Source: Carthagonibacter sp032251515 (GTDB taxonomy: Bacteria > Gemmatimonadota > Gemmatimonadetes > Palauibacterales > Palauibacteraceae). From it: 48,848 nt of DNA. Below the pieces are notes generated by a model. It searched no databases. It was not told where the DNA came from and saw only the letters and a list, made by a program, of their open reading frames with translations. Of this stretch, positions 8,324 to 17,077 are shown piece by piece (the stretch's first letter is position 1; each line of letters opens with the position of its first letter). Where the stretch lies: positions 1 to 48,848 of the forward strand of contig JAVVDU010000015.1 of NCBI GenBank assembly GCA_032251515.1. The letters run 5' to 3'. The translations under genes and the position numbers were made by a program.

Positions 8324-11013
8324 GTGAACGGGCCGGCGGTCCCGGAGCGGAGCACCATCGCCCACCGGCAGTCGGCGCTGCTGCGCCTCACGACGGGCAT
8401 CGCCGCGGCGCACGACGAGGACGAAGTGTGCGCCGCCGTGGTCGAAGGGCTTCACGACGACGCGCTGGGCTACGACTTCATCGGCGTGTTCCTCGTCGAT
8501 CCCGCGACGGGCGACCGGGTGATGCGGGCGAGCGTGGGCTGGCCGGGCGAGCACTGCGACTATCGCGTGCCGCCGGGTCGCGGCCTCAGTGAGCGCCCCC
8601 TGCACGATGGACGGCTCCACTACACGCCCGTCGTCCGGACGGACCCCGACTACGTGAGCGACGCCCCGGCCGGCGGCTCGGAGATCGACGTCCCGATCCA
8701 CATCGACGACCGGGTGATCGGCGTGCTGGTCGTCGAGAGCGGCGAAGAGGATGCCTTCGGCCCCGCGGACACCGAGATCCTGACGGCCGCCGCCCAACAG
8801 GCCGGCATCGCGATCGCGCGCTGCCGGCTCCTCGCGGCCGAGCGGCGCACCTCCGGCGAGCACCGGGCCGTCCTGGAGTCGCTGGCCGATCTCTCCGGAG
8901 AGCTCGAGCTGTCCCGGGCCCTGCAGCGCGTCCTGGAGCGGGCCGNNNNNNNNNNNNNNNNNNNNNNNNNNNNNNNNNNNNNNNNNNNNNNNNNNNNNNN
9001 NNNNNNNNNNNNNNNNNNNNNNNNNNNNNNNNNNNNNNNNNNNNNTTCGCTCCCCAGGCCGCCATCGCCATCGAGAACGCCCGTCTCTACACCGAGGCGC
9101 GCCGCCAGCGGCGCTATTTCCAGACCGTGGTGCAGAACAGCCCCGTGGCGATCGTCACGCTGGACCTGGACGGGCGTATCACCTCGCTGAACCCGGCGTT
9201 CGAGCGTCTGTTCGGCTACCCGCCGGAGGAGGCGCTGGGGAAGGACCTCGACGAGCTCATCGCGGCCGAGGAGACGCTTCTCGAGGCGAAGCGGCGCACG
9301 CGCCAGGTGGTCGGCGGCGATGTCACGCGCGGCAGCGGGCGGCGACGGCGGCGGGACGGCTCGTTCCTGGACGTCGAGTTCGCCGGCGTGCTGGTCGACG
9401 TGGACGGAGAGAGCTCGGGCGTCGTCGCCCTGTACCACGACATCACGGAGCTGCTGGAAGCGCGCCGGGACGCGGAGGCGGCGAGCCGCGCCAAGAGCCA
9501 GTTCCTGGCGAGCATGAGCCACGAGCTCCGTACCCCGCTGAACGCGATCATCGGCTACAGCGAGATCCTGCAGGAGGACGCCGAGGAGACCGGCCAGGAA
9601 GGATTCGTCCCGGATCTGCAGAAGATCCACTCCGCCGGCCGGCACCTGCTGGCGCTGATCAACGACATCCTCGACCTGTCGAAGATCGAGGCGGGCCGGA
9701 TGGAGCTGCACGTCGAGACTTTCGAGGCCGGCGAGCTCCTCGAGCAGGTCGCGACCACCGTGCGGCCGCTCATCGAAAAGAACGGGAACCGCCTGACGAT
9801 CGTCGGCGCGGATCGCCTCGGGACGATCCGGTCCGATTCCACGCGCCTGCGCCAGGTCCTGCTGAACCTGCTCTCGAATGCCGCGAAGTTCACGAGCGAG
9901 GGAACGGTCGCGCTCGAAGCGGAACGGGACACCCCGCCGGATGGGCCGGGCGAGTGGATCTCCGTCGCGGTTCGCGACAGCGGCATCGGGATGACCGACG
10001 AACAGCTCGAGCGCCTGTTCGAGGCGTTCAGCCAGGCCGACAGTTCCATCGCCAAGCGGTACGGCGGCACCGGGCTCGGCCTGGCGATCAGCCGGCGCTT
10101 CTGCCGGCTGATGGGTGGGGACATCTACGTCGACAGCGCGCCGGGCGCGGGCTCCACCTTCACCGTGCGCCTTCCGGTCGCGATCGACGCCGCCCCGTCC
10201 GCCGGTGAGGCCCCGGTCGAGGAGATGCCGGACCCTGGCGGAGACGCGCAGGCGGCGTGCATCGGAACGGTGCTCGTCATCGACGACGACCCGGGGGGGC
10301 GCGCGCTGCTGCGCCGCGTCCTGGAGAAGGAACGGTTCCGCGTCGAGGAGGCGCCCGGGGGCGAGGAGGGACTCCGGCGGGCGCGCGACCTGGCGCCCGA
10401 CTGCATCACGCTGGACGTGATGATGCCCGGGATGGACGGCTGGGAGGTGCTGGCCGCCCTGAAGCGCGATCCGGAGCTCGCCGCCACGCCGGTCGTGATG
10501 GTCTCCATCCTGGACGAGCGGCAGCTCGGATTCTCGCTCGGCGCTGCCGACTATCTCACGAAGCCGGTCGATCGCGACCGACTCCGTACCGTGCTGTCGC
10601 GCTTCGTCACCGACGGAGAGCCGGCGTCCGTGCTCGTGGTCGAGGACGATCCGGGCACCCGGGAGGCCCTGCGACGGGCCCTGGAGCGGGAGGGCTGGAC
10701 CGCCTGGACCGCCGAGCACGGGCGGGACGCCTTGGCGCGGCTGGCGCGGCAGCGCCCCTCGCTGATCCTCCTCGACCTGATGATGCCCGAGATGGACGGC
10801 TTCGAGTTCCTCGAGGCGCTGCGCAGGGATGCGGAAACGGCAGGGATCCCGGTCGTCGTCCTGACGGCGATGGATCTCACGGCCGACGACCGTGCCCGCC
10901 TGAACGGTGGCGTGGAGCGCATCCTCTCCAAGACGGGCGGAACGGCGGAAGACCTGCTCGCCGAGCTGCACCGGCTGGTCGCCGGGAACCTCCTGGACCG
11001 GAGCGCGAGGTGA
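8324..11013 (+). CDS. GAF-PAS hybrid histidine kinase with two receivers (interrupted by an assembly gap)
   Basis: GTG start 7 bases after the previous stop. An N-terminal GAF domain (8370-8850) and the helix SLADLSGELELSRALQRVLERA lead into 100 Ns. After the gap, FAPQAAIAIENARLYTEA closes a second GAF. Then come PAS (9110-9460), HisKA with SMSHELRTPLN (His codon 9520-9522), HATPase_c (NLLSNAAKFT, DSGIGM, GGTGLGL) and two receivers (phospho-Asp codons at 10414 and 10774). The reading frame differs on the two sides of the N run, so 100 is not the true gap length. The protein is soluble, with no membrane segment. It is a paralogue of the next gene, which it overlaps by GTGA. The signal bound by the GAF or PAS domains is unknown. 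Confidence 0.9.
8946..9045. other. Assembly gap of 100 Ns inside a GAF repeat
   Basis: The left flank ends in the codon after LERA; the right flank begins with FAPQAAIAIENARL. The same two landmarks in the paralogue downstream (12135 and 12477) are separated by 341 bases. 341 leaves remainder 2 when divided by 3, exactly what is needed to restore the frame here. The simplest reading is one missing GAF segment of about 341 bases, lost because the repeats confused the assembler. Confidence 0.85.
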
Positions 11014-14000
11014 GCCCGGCCGGCCTCGGGGAGCGATCCGGCGGCACCGGCAGCCGCCGCCAGGCCGCCCTGCTCCGCCTGAGCACGGCGATCGCCGCGG
11101 CGGAAGAGGAAACCGACATCTGCCACGCCGTGGCGGACGGACTGTACGACGAGGCGCTCGGCTACGACTTCGTGGCCGTTCTCCTCGTGGACGGCGGCAC
11201 GGGCGACCGGGTCCTGGTCGCCAGCCGGGGCCGGGCGGATGCCCCCGAGGGGCTGCGCGTGAAGCCGGGCGTCGGGCTCAGCGAGCTCCCCCTGCTCGAC
11301 GGGCAGCTGCACTACACGCCCAAGGTCACCGAGGACACGCGCTATCTCCCCACGCGCAACGAGGGGTCCGAGGTGGACCTCCCGCTGCTCGTGAACCGGG
11401 CGCTCGTCGGAGTCCTCGTGGTCGAGAGCGACCGGCCGGACGCCTTCGGGGCCGACGATTTCGAGATCCTCCAGGCCGCGGCGAACCAGGCCGGGATCGC
11501 GATCGGCAGGGCCCGGCTGCTCGCCTCGGCCCAGCGCCGGGCCGCCGAGGAAGAGGCGCTGCGCGCCACGATGGCCGACCTCTCCGCCCAGCTCGACCTC
11601 GAGACGCTGCTCCAGGCCGTCCTGGAGCGCGCCGTCGGACTGCTCGGGGTGAGCCACGGGGAGCTGGCGATCTACGAGCCTGCCGAGGAGGAGCTCGTCG
11701 TGGTCGCCGGACACAACCTCGGCAAGCGGGACACGATCGGGACCCGGATGGCGATCGGCGAGGGCGCGATGGGGTACGTCGCCCGCACCGGCGAGCCGCT
11801 CGTCATCCCGGATTACCGGGCGTGGTCGGGACGGTCGGCCCAGTACGAGAAGGTCGACTTCGTGGGCGTCATGGTCGCTCCTCTCATGATCGGGGGACGG
11901 CTCGTCGGGGCGCTCGCGTTCATGGACCGGGACCCCGATCGCCGGTTCGGCGACGAGGACCTCCGGCTGCTCCACATGTTCGCCCGGCACGCGGCGATCG
12001 CGATCGACAACGCGCGGCTGTTCGAGGCCGAGCGGAAGCGCGCCCGCGAGCAGCAGGCCCTGCTCGATACCCTCAAGGACCTGTCGGGCGAGTTGGAGCT
12101 GTCGAAGGTCCTGCACGGAGTGCTGGAACGCGCCGTCTCGCTGCTGGGCGTGGCGGGTGGCGAGCTCGCCACGTGGGACCCCGTGCGGCGCGACCTCGAG
12201 ATCGTGGCCAGCCACAACATGGGCACGAACGCCGTCGGCACCCGGATGTCCCCCGGCGAGGGCGCGATGGGCCGCGTCGCCGAGACGGGCGAGCCGCTGG
12301 TGATCCCCCGCTACCAGGAGTGGGTGAGCCGCTCCGCGAAGTACACGCAGAGCGTGGTGCAGACCGTGATGGCGGCGCCCCTGCTCATCGGGTCGCGGCT
12401 CGTGGGCATCATCGCTGCCGTGCACTCCGACCCGAGCCGCGAGTTCGGCGGCGAGGACCTGCGCCTGCTCGAGCTGTTCGCGCCACAGGCGGCGATCGCG
12501 ATCGAGAACGCCCGCCTGTTCACCGAGTCGAGGCGCCAGAAGCAGTACTTCGAGGAGCTCGTGCGGAACAGTCCCGTCGCCGTCGTCACGCTGGACACGT
12601 CCCACGACGTCGTGAGCTGCAATCCGGCTTTCGAGACGCTATTCGGCTACGCGCAGGCGGAGATCGCCGGACGAAACCTCGACGACCTGATCACGACCGA
12701 GGACACGCGCGCCGACGCGATGGGCTACACGCGGCAGGCCCTCGCACGGAACCCGGTCAAGATCATCTCGCAGCGCAGGCGCAGAGACGGCCGGCTCCTG
12801 GACGTCGAGGTGCTCGGCGTGCCCGTCCTGATCGACGGCGAGCCGCAGGGCCTGATGGCGCTGTACCACGACATCACCGAGCTCCTCCAGGCCCGCGAGG
12901 CGGCGGAGTCCGCCAACCGGGCGAAGAGCCAGTTCCTGGCCAACATGAGCCACGAGCTGCGGACGCCGCTCAACGCGATCATCGGCTACGCCGAGATGCT
13001 CGCCGAGGAGCTGGCCGAGGACGGGAACGAGGCCCGGGTGCCCGACCTCGAGAGGATCGGGTCGGCCGGCAAGCACCTTCTGGCCCTGATCAACGAAGTC
13101 CTCGACCTGTCGAAGATCGAGGCCGGGAAGATGGAGCTCTACCTCGAGGAGTTCGACATCGACTCCACGCTCGAGGAGGTCCTCACCACGGTCCGCCCCG
13201 CGGCTGAGAAGAACGGCACCGAGCTGCGGCTCGACAGCGAGGGGACGCTCGGCCGGATGCGGGCCGACGTCGTCAAGCTGCGGCAGATCCTCCTGAACCT
13301 GCTGTCGAACGCCTGCAAGTTCACCGAGGGAGGAACCGTCAGCCTCGATGTGCGCCGGGAGACGGACGGAGACGGACGCGGCGACGTGGTGCGGTTCGCC
13401 GTGCGGGACACCGGGATCGGCATGACCGAGGAACAGCTCGGCCGGCTGTTCGAGGCGTTCAGCCAGGCGGATGCCTCCACGACGCGGCGGTTCGGTGGTA
13501 CCGGCCTCGGCCTCGTGATCAGCCGCCGGTTCGCGCGCCTGATGGGCGGCGACATCGATGTCGCCAGCACCCCCGGCGAGGGATCCGTGTTCACCCTCAC
13601 GCTGCCCGCCCGGGTGACGGAGATGGCCGGACCGGCCGCACCTCCGGGAGACGGGCCGGAACCTGCCGCCCGCGCGGAGAGCGGCGACGACGCCGGGGCG
13701 GCGCCCTCGGGCACCGTCCTCGTGATCGACGACGACCCGGCCGTGCGCTCGCTGATGGGCCGCTTCCTGGAGCGGGAGGGATTTCGCGTCGTCGAGGCGG
13801 CGGACGGCGAGTCCGGCCTCCAAATCGCCCGCGACCTGCGCCCCGACGTGATCACGCTCGACGTGATCATGCCCGGACTGGACGGCTGGTCCGTCCTCGC
13901 GGCGCTCAAGAACGACCCGGCCGTCGGCGACATCCCGGTCCTGATGGTGACGATCGAGGACGACCGGAACCTCGGATTCGCGTTGGGCGCATCAGAGTTC

Positions 14001-14471
14001 CTCACCAAGCCCGTGGACCGCGCGCGACTGACCGCGCTCTTGCACCGGTACGGCCGGACGCCGTCCTCGGGACCGGTGCTCATCGTCGAGGACGACGCGA
14101 ACGCGCGCGCCCTGCTCCGCCGGACGCTCGACCGCGAGGGCTGGCCCGTCGTCGAGGCGGAGAACGGCCGGATCGCCCTCGCGCGGGTCGCGGAGGAGCG
14201 CCCCGGGCTCGTCCTCCTGGACCTCATGATGCCGGAGATGGACGGCTTCGAGTTCCTCGAGACGCTGCGAGGAAGAGGAATCCTGGAGCACGTCCCCGTG
14301 ATCGTGATCACCGCGAAGGAGCTCACCGACGCCGACCGCGCGCGCCTCAACGGCGCCGTGGCCACGATCCTCGCGAAAGGGGCGCACGGGACCGACGAGC
14401 TGCTCGCCGAGGTCCGGCGGCTGGCCTCGGCCCTGCCGCGCGATGCACGCCAGAAGGGCAGCGTCCGCTGA
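11010..14471 (+). CDS. Triple-GAF, PAS hybrid histidine kinase with two C-terminal receivers
   Basis: 1153 residues. GTG 11010 overlaps the stop of the previous kinase by four bases. Domain order: GAF1 ~15-165 (RQAALLRLSTAIAAAEEETD), GAF2 ~185-340 and GAF3 ~355-505 (both with GEGAMG.VA.TGEPLVIP), PAS ~515-630 (NSPVAVVTLDTSHDVVSCNP), HisKA with NMSHELRTPLNAIIGYAEML (His648), HATPase_c (NLLSNACKFT, DTGIGM, GGTGLGL), receiver 1 (Asp951 in TLDVIMPGLDG) and receiver 2 (Asp1071 in LLDLMMPEMDG). There is no transmembrane segment, so it senses cytoplasmic ligands. With the stand-alone receiver 46 bases downstream it forms a plausible multistep phosphorelay. No DNA-binding or HPt output domain is present in the array, so the final target is elsewhere. 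Confidence 0.93.
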   Translation: MSPAGLGERSGGTGSRRQAALLRLSTAIAAAEEETDICHAVADGLYDEALGYDFVAVLLVDGGTGDRVLVASRGRADAPEGLRVKPGVGLSELPLLDGQLHYTPKVTEDTRYLPTRNEGSEVDLPLLVNRALVGVLVVESDRPDAFGADDFEILQAAANQAGIAIGRARLLASAQRRAAEEEALRATMADLSAQLDLETLLQAVLERAVGLLGVSHGELAIYEPAEEELVVVAGHNLGKRDTIGTRMAIGEGAMGYVARTGEPLVIPDYRAWSGRSAQYEKVDFVGVMVAPLMIGGRLVGALAFMDRDPDRRFGDEDLRLLHMFARHAAIAIDNARLFEAERKRAREQQALLDTLKDLSGELELSKVLHGVLERAVSLLGVAGGELATWDPVRRDLEIVASHNMGTNAVGTRMSPGEGAMGRVAETGEPLVIPRYQEWVSRSAKYTQSVVQTVMAAPLLIGSRLVGIIAAVHSDPSREFGGEDLRLLELFAPQAAIAIENARLFTESRRQKQYFEELVRNSPVAVVTLDTSHDVVSCNPAFETLFGYAQAEIAGRNLDDLITTEDTRADAMGYTRQALARNPVKIISQRRRRDGRLLDVEVLGVPVLIDGEPQGLMALYHDITELLQAREAAESANRAKSQFLANMSHELRTPLNAIIGYAEMLAEELAEDGNEARVPDLERIGSAGKHLLALINEVLDLSKIEAGKMELYLEEFDIDSTLEEVLTTVRPAAEKNGTELRLDSEGTLGRMRADVVKLRQILLNLLSNACKFTEGGTVSLDVRRETDGDGRGDVVRFAVRDTGIGMTEEQLGRLFEAFSQADASTTRRFGGTGLGLVISRRFARLMGGDIDVASTPGEGSVFTLTLPARVTEMAGPAAPPGDGPEPAARAESGDDAGAAPSGTVLVIDDDPAVRSLMGRFLEREGFRVVEAADGESGLQIARDLRPDVITLDVIMPGLDGWSVLAALKNDPAVGDIPVLMVTIEDDRNLGFALGASEFLTKPVDRARLTALLHRYGRTPSSGPVLIVEDDANARALLRRTLDREGWPVVEAENGRIALARVAEERPGLVLLDLMMPEMDGFEFLETLRGRGILEHVPVIVITAKELTDADRARLNGAVATILAKGAHGTDELLAEVRRLASALPRDARQKGSVR

Positions 14472-14517
14472 CCCGGGCGAGCGGGTACCCGAACGAACGA
14501 AGCGAAAGGAACCGTAC

Positions 14518-14898
14518 GTGACGAAGATCCTGCTGGTCGAAGACGACGAGATGAACCGCGACATGCTCTCGCGCCGCCTGTTGAAACGCGACTACGAGGT
14601 CGTGATCGCCGTCGACGGCGAGGAGGGGGTCGCGCTGGCCGGGAGCGAGAACCCCGACATCATCCTAATGGACATGAGCCTGCCCGGCATCGACGGTTGG
14701 ACGGCGACCCGCCGGGTGAAGGCGGACGAGGCGACCAGCGGCATCCCCGTGATCGCGCTCACCGCGCACGCGATGGCCGGCGACCGCGAGAAGGCGCTCG
14801 AGGCGGGCTGCGACGACTTCGACACGAAGCCGGTCGAGCTCCAGCGGCTGCTCGGGAAGATCGAGGCGCTGCTGAGCAGGGGATCCGCCGAGGGCTGA
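14518..14898 (+). CDS. Stand-alone response regulator receiver (CheY/DivK-like)
   Basis: 126 residues from GTG 14518, preceded by AAAGGA eight bases upstream. It is a single receiver domain: KILLVEDDEMNRDMLSRRL supplies the acidic pair, ILMDMSLPGIDGW the phospho-aspartate, VIALTAHAM the conserved Thr, and DTKPVE the Lys. The MNRDM and LMDMSLPGIDGW signature is typical of DivK-type single-domain regulators. There is no output domain. The position directly after the hybrid kinases suggests it shuttles phosphate from their receivers or kinase cores. Confidence 0.93.
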   Translation: MTKILLVEDDEMNRDMLSRRLLKRDYEVVIAVDGEEGVALAGSENPDIILMDMSLPGIDGWTATRRVKADEATSGIPVIALTAHAMAGDREKALEAGCDDFDTKPVELQRLLGKIEALLSRGSAEG

Positions 14899-14974
14899 GC
14901 GGCGCCCGGACACGACCGCGCCGGCCGGGCTCGAGACGAGGGATCGCCCGCAGGTCCGAGGACCCGGGCAGAGA

Positions 14975-16045
14975 TCAGGCGTCCGCCCCGTCCTCCGCCG
15001 GCAGCCCGAGCCGGCGCGCCCGCTTCCGCCACTCCTGCCGTGCCAGCTCCCGGAGATCCTCGACCGTGTCGGCCTCGTCGACGATCTCGAGTCCGATCAG
15101 CGTCTCGAACACGTCCTCCATCGTCACCAGACCCGCGGTCCCGCCGAACTCGTCCACGACGAGCGCGATGTGCGAGCCGTCGGCCATCAAGCGGTCGAAC
15201 AGCTGCGGCACGGGCAGGCTCTCCGGCACGTGCAGGAGCGGGCGCCGGAGATCCGCGAGCCGGGCGTCGCCGGGCCGGCCGGCGGCCCGTGCCGCGTGGA
15301 GGAGAATGTCGCTCTTCAGCACGAAGCCCGTCACCGAGTCGCGGCTGCCGCGGTAGACCGGAAGCCGTGAGAAGCGGAGCACGTCCTCCAGCTCCAGCGC
15401 CCGCGCGACGGGCCACTCCTCGGGCAGCGCCACGAGCACGGTTCGCGGGGTCATGATGTCCTCGGCCCACAGCTCGCCGAACCGGAACAGGTTCCGGACG
15501 ATCCGCGACTCGCTGGCGCGGAGCACGCCCTCCCGCGCGCCCAGCTCCGCGAGGGCGGCGATCTCGGCGCGCTCCACGACCGGCTCTTGCCGGCCTCTCG
15601 CGATCAGCCACGTGATCCCCTGCGAGAGCTTCACGAGCGGCCACATCAGGAGCATCACGGGAACGAGAGCCCGGACCACCCACGGGACGAGGCCCCGCCA
15701 GTAGAGCGCGCCCAGCGTCTTCGGGATGATCTCGGAGAGGACCAGGATAGCGAAAGTCAGCACCGCGGAGAACACGCCGAGCCAGGTGCTCCCGAACACG
15801 ACGGCCGCCTGGGCGCCGGCGCCGGTGGCGCCCACCGTGTGCGCGATCGTGTTGAGGCTGAGGATCGCGGCCAGCGGCCGGTCGACTTCGGCCTTCAACC
15901 GGACCAGCCGGCGTCCGGCGGCGCTGCCGCGTGCCTCGAGCGTGGCCGCGTACGACGGCGTCACGCTCAGGAGGACGGCCTCCATGATCGAGCAGAGGAA
16001 CGAGACGCCGAGCGCGAGGGCGACGTAGAGGATCAGGAGCGTCAT
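14975..16045 (-). CDS. CNNM-domain / CBS-pair membrane protein (hemolysin C/CorC family)
   Basis: 356 residues. The N-terminal CNNM (DUF21) domain has about four membrane segments (LGVSFLCSIMEAVLLSVTPS, SLNTIAHTVGATGAG, ILVLSEIIPKTLGALYW). This is followed by a CBS pair (~190-330): DIMTPRTVLVALPE...SRLPVYRGSRDSVTGFV and GSHIALVVDEFGGTAGLVTMEDV. The usual C-terminal CorC_HlyC domain is missing; the protein ends with a short basic helix. The family is linked to Mg2+/Co2+ or other cation efflux and homeostasis, with nucleotide binding by CBS. It lies 54 bases downstream of the Ca2+/cation antiporter in the same direction, which supports a shared ion-homeostasis operon. Confidence 0.9.
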   Translation of the reverse strand: MTLLILYVALALGVSFLCSIMEAVLLSVTPSYAATLEARGSAAGRRLVRLKAEVDRPLAAILSLNTIAHTVGATGAGAQAAVVFGSTWLGVFSAVLTFAILVLSEIIPKTLGALYWRGLVPWVVRALVPVMLLMWPLVKLSQGITWLIARGRQEPVVERAEIAALAELGAREGVLRASESRIVRNLFRFGELWAEDIMTPRTVLVALPEEWPVARALELEDVLRFSRLPVYRGSRDSVTGFVLKSDILLHAARAAGRPGDARLADLRRPLLHVPESLPVPQLFDRLMADGSHIALVVDEFGGTAGLVTMEDVFETLIGLEIVDEADTVEDLRELARQEWRKRARRLGLPAEDGADA

Positions 16046-16099
16046 GGGGTCGAAGATCGACGAGCGGGGGCCGCCGGGAAACCCCGCCGCACTCCCGCC

Positions 16100-17077
16100 T
16101 CAGCCCACCTTCCCCACCGTCCGCGCCACGAGCACCGCCAGGTAGGCCGCGTACAGCGCGAGGAACACCACGCCCGCCGCCCGCCCCACGGGCCTTCGCC
16201 TCCACACGAAGACGTCGATCAGGATCGCCGCCCCGAGCATCACCGGGAAGTGAAGCGTCAGGAACTCGCGCGTGACCGCGATCGGGACCGGGCTGATCAC
16301 GGCGCCCACGCCCATGATCCCCAGCACGTTGAAGATGTTGCTGCCGACGATCGTGCCGATCGCGACTTCGGTCCGCTTCTGGACTGCTGCCACGACGGTC
16401 GTCGCGAGCTCTGGAAGCGAGGTCCCGATCGCGAGGATCGTGAGCCCCACCACTACCTCGCTCACGCCGAGATTCGCCGCGATCTCGACGGACGCGTCGA
16501 CCACGAGGTCCGCGCCCACCGGGAGTCCCACTGCGCCGGCCACGAGGAACAGGCCGATCGTCGGGAGGCTCGTCGGGAGTCCGAGCACCCACTCCATCGG
16601 AGTCTTGAGCTCCGCTTTCCGGTAGGCCCGGGCGGCGTCGCCCGCGGTGAGTGAGATCACCGCGAACAGCACCGCCAGGAGGATCACCCCGTCCACGCGG
16701 CCCAGCAGTCCCCCGGCGCTCAGTCCCATGAACAGGCCCGTGGCGGCCAGCATCACGAGCCCGTCGCGGCGGATCGAGCCCTCGCCGGAGGTGAGCGGGT
16801 ACACGGCGGCGGCGGCTCCCGCCACGAGCAGCACGTTCGCGATGTTGCTCCCGACGACGTTGCCGAACACGAGGTCCGGGTACCCGCCGAGGGTCGCCTG
16901 GACCACGACGACGAGTTCGGGCAGCGACGTGCCGAACGCGACGACCGTGAGCGCGATCACCATCGCAGGAACGCGCAGGCGGCGGGCGAGGGCCACCGCG
17001 CCGCGCACCAGGACGTCGCCCCCGATCAGGAGCCACGCGAGGCCTCCGGCGAGCCGGATGAGCAAGACGGGATCCAT
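16100..17077 (-). CDS. Calcium/cation:sodium antiporter (CaxA/YrbG-type CaCA)
   Basis: 325 residues from ATG 17077, which shares its first base with the stop of the upstream sensor gene. About ten membrane segments in two homologous halves carry the two CaCA alpha-repeats: VVAFGTSLPELVVVVQATLG...GNVVGSNIANVLLV near residue 45, and ILAIGTSLPELATTVVAAVQ...GTIVGSNIFNVLGIMG near 205. The paired GTSLPE and GSN(I)xNV motifs hold the ion-binding glutamates and are complete. The expected role is export of Ca2+ or a similar cation in exchange for Na+ or H+ across the inner membrane. Overlap with the sensor suggests translational coupling. Confidence 0.95.
   Translation of the reverse strand: MDPVLLIRLAGGLAWLLIGGDVLVRGAVALARRLRVPAMVIALTVVAFGTSLPELVVVVQATLGGYPDLVFGNVVGSNIANVLLVAGAAAAVYPLTSGEGSIRRDGLVMLAATGLFMGLSAGGLLGRVDGVILLAVLFAVISLTAGDAARAYRKAELKTPMEWVLGLPTSLPTIGLFLVAGAVGLPVGADLVVDASVEIAANLGVSEVVVGLTILAIGTSLPELATTVVAAVQKRTEVAIGTIVGSNIFNVLGIMGVGAVISPVPIAVTREFLTLHFPVMLGAAILIDVFVWRRRPVGRAAGVVFLALYAAYLAVLVARTVGKVG

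Noticed and set aside
6193..8400. A 735-codon minus-strand open frame opposite the pseudo-cyclase regulator
   Set aside because: Low-complexity composition and no domain; the plus strand has clear HisKA and receiver motifs.
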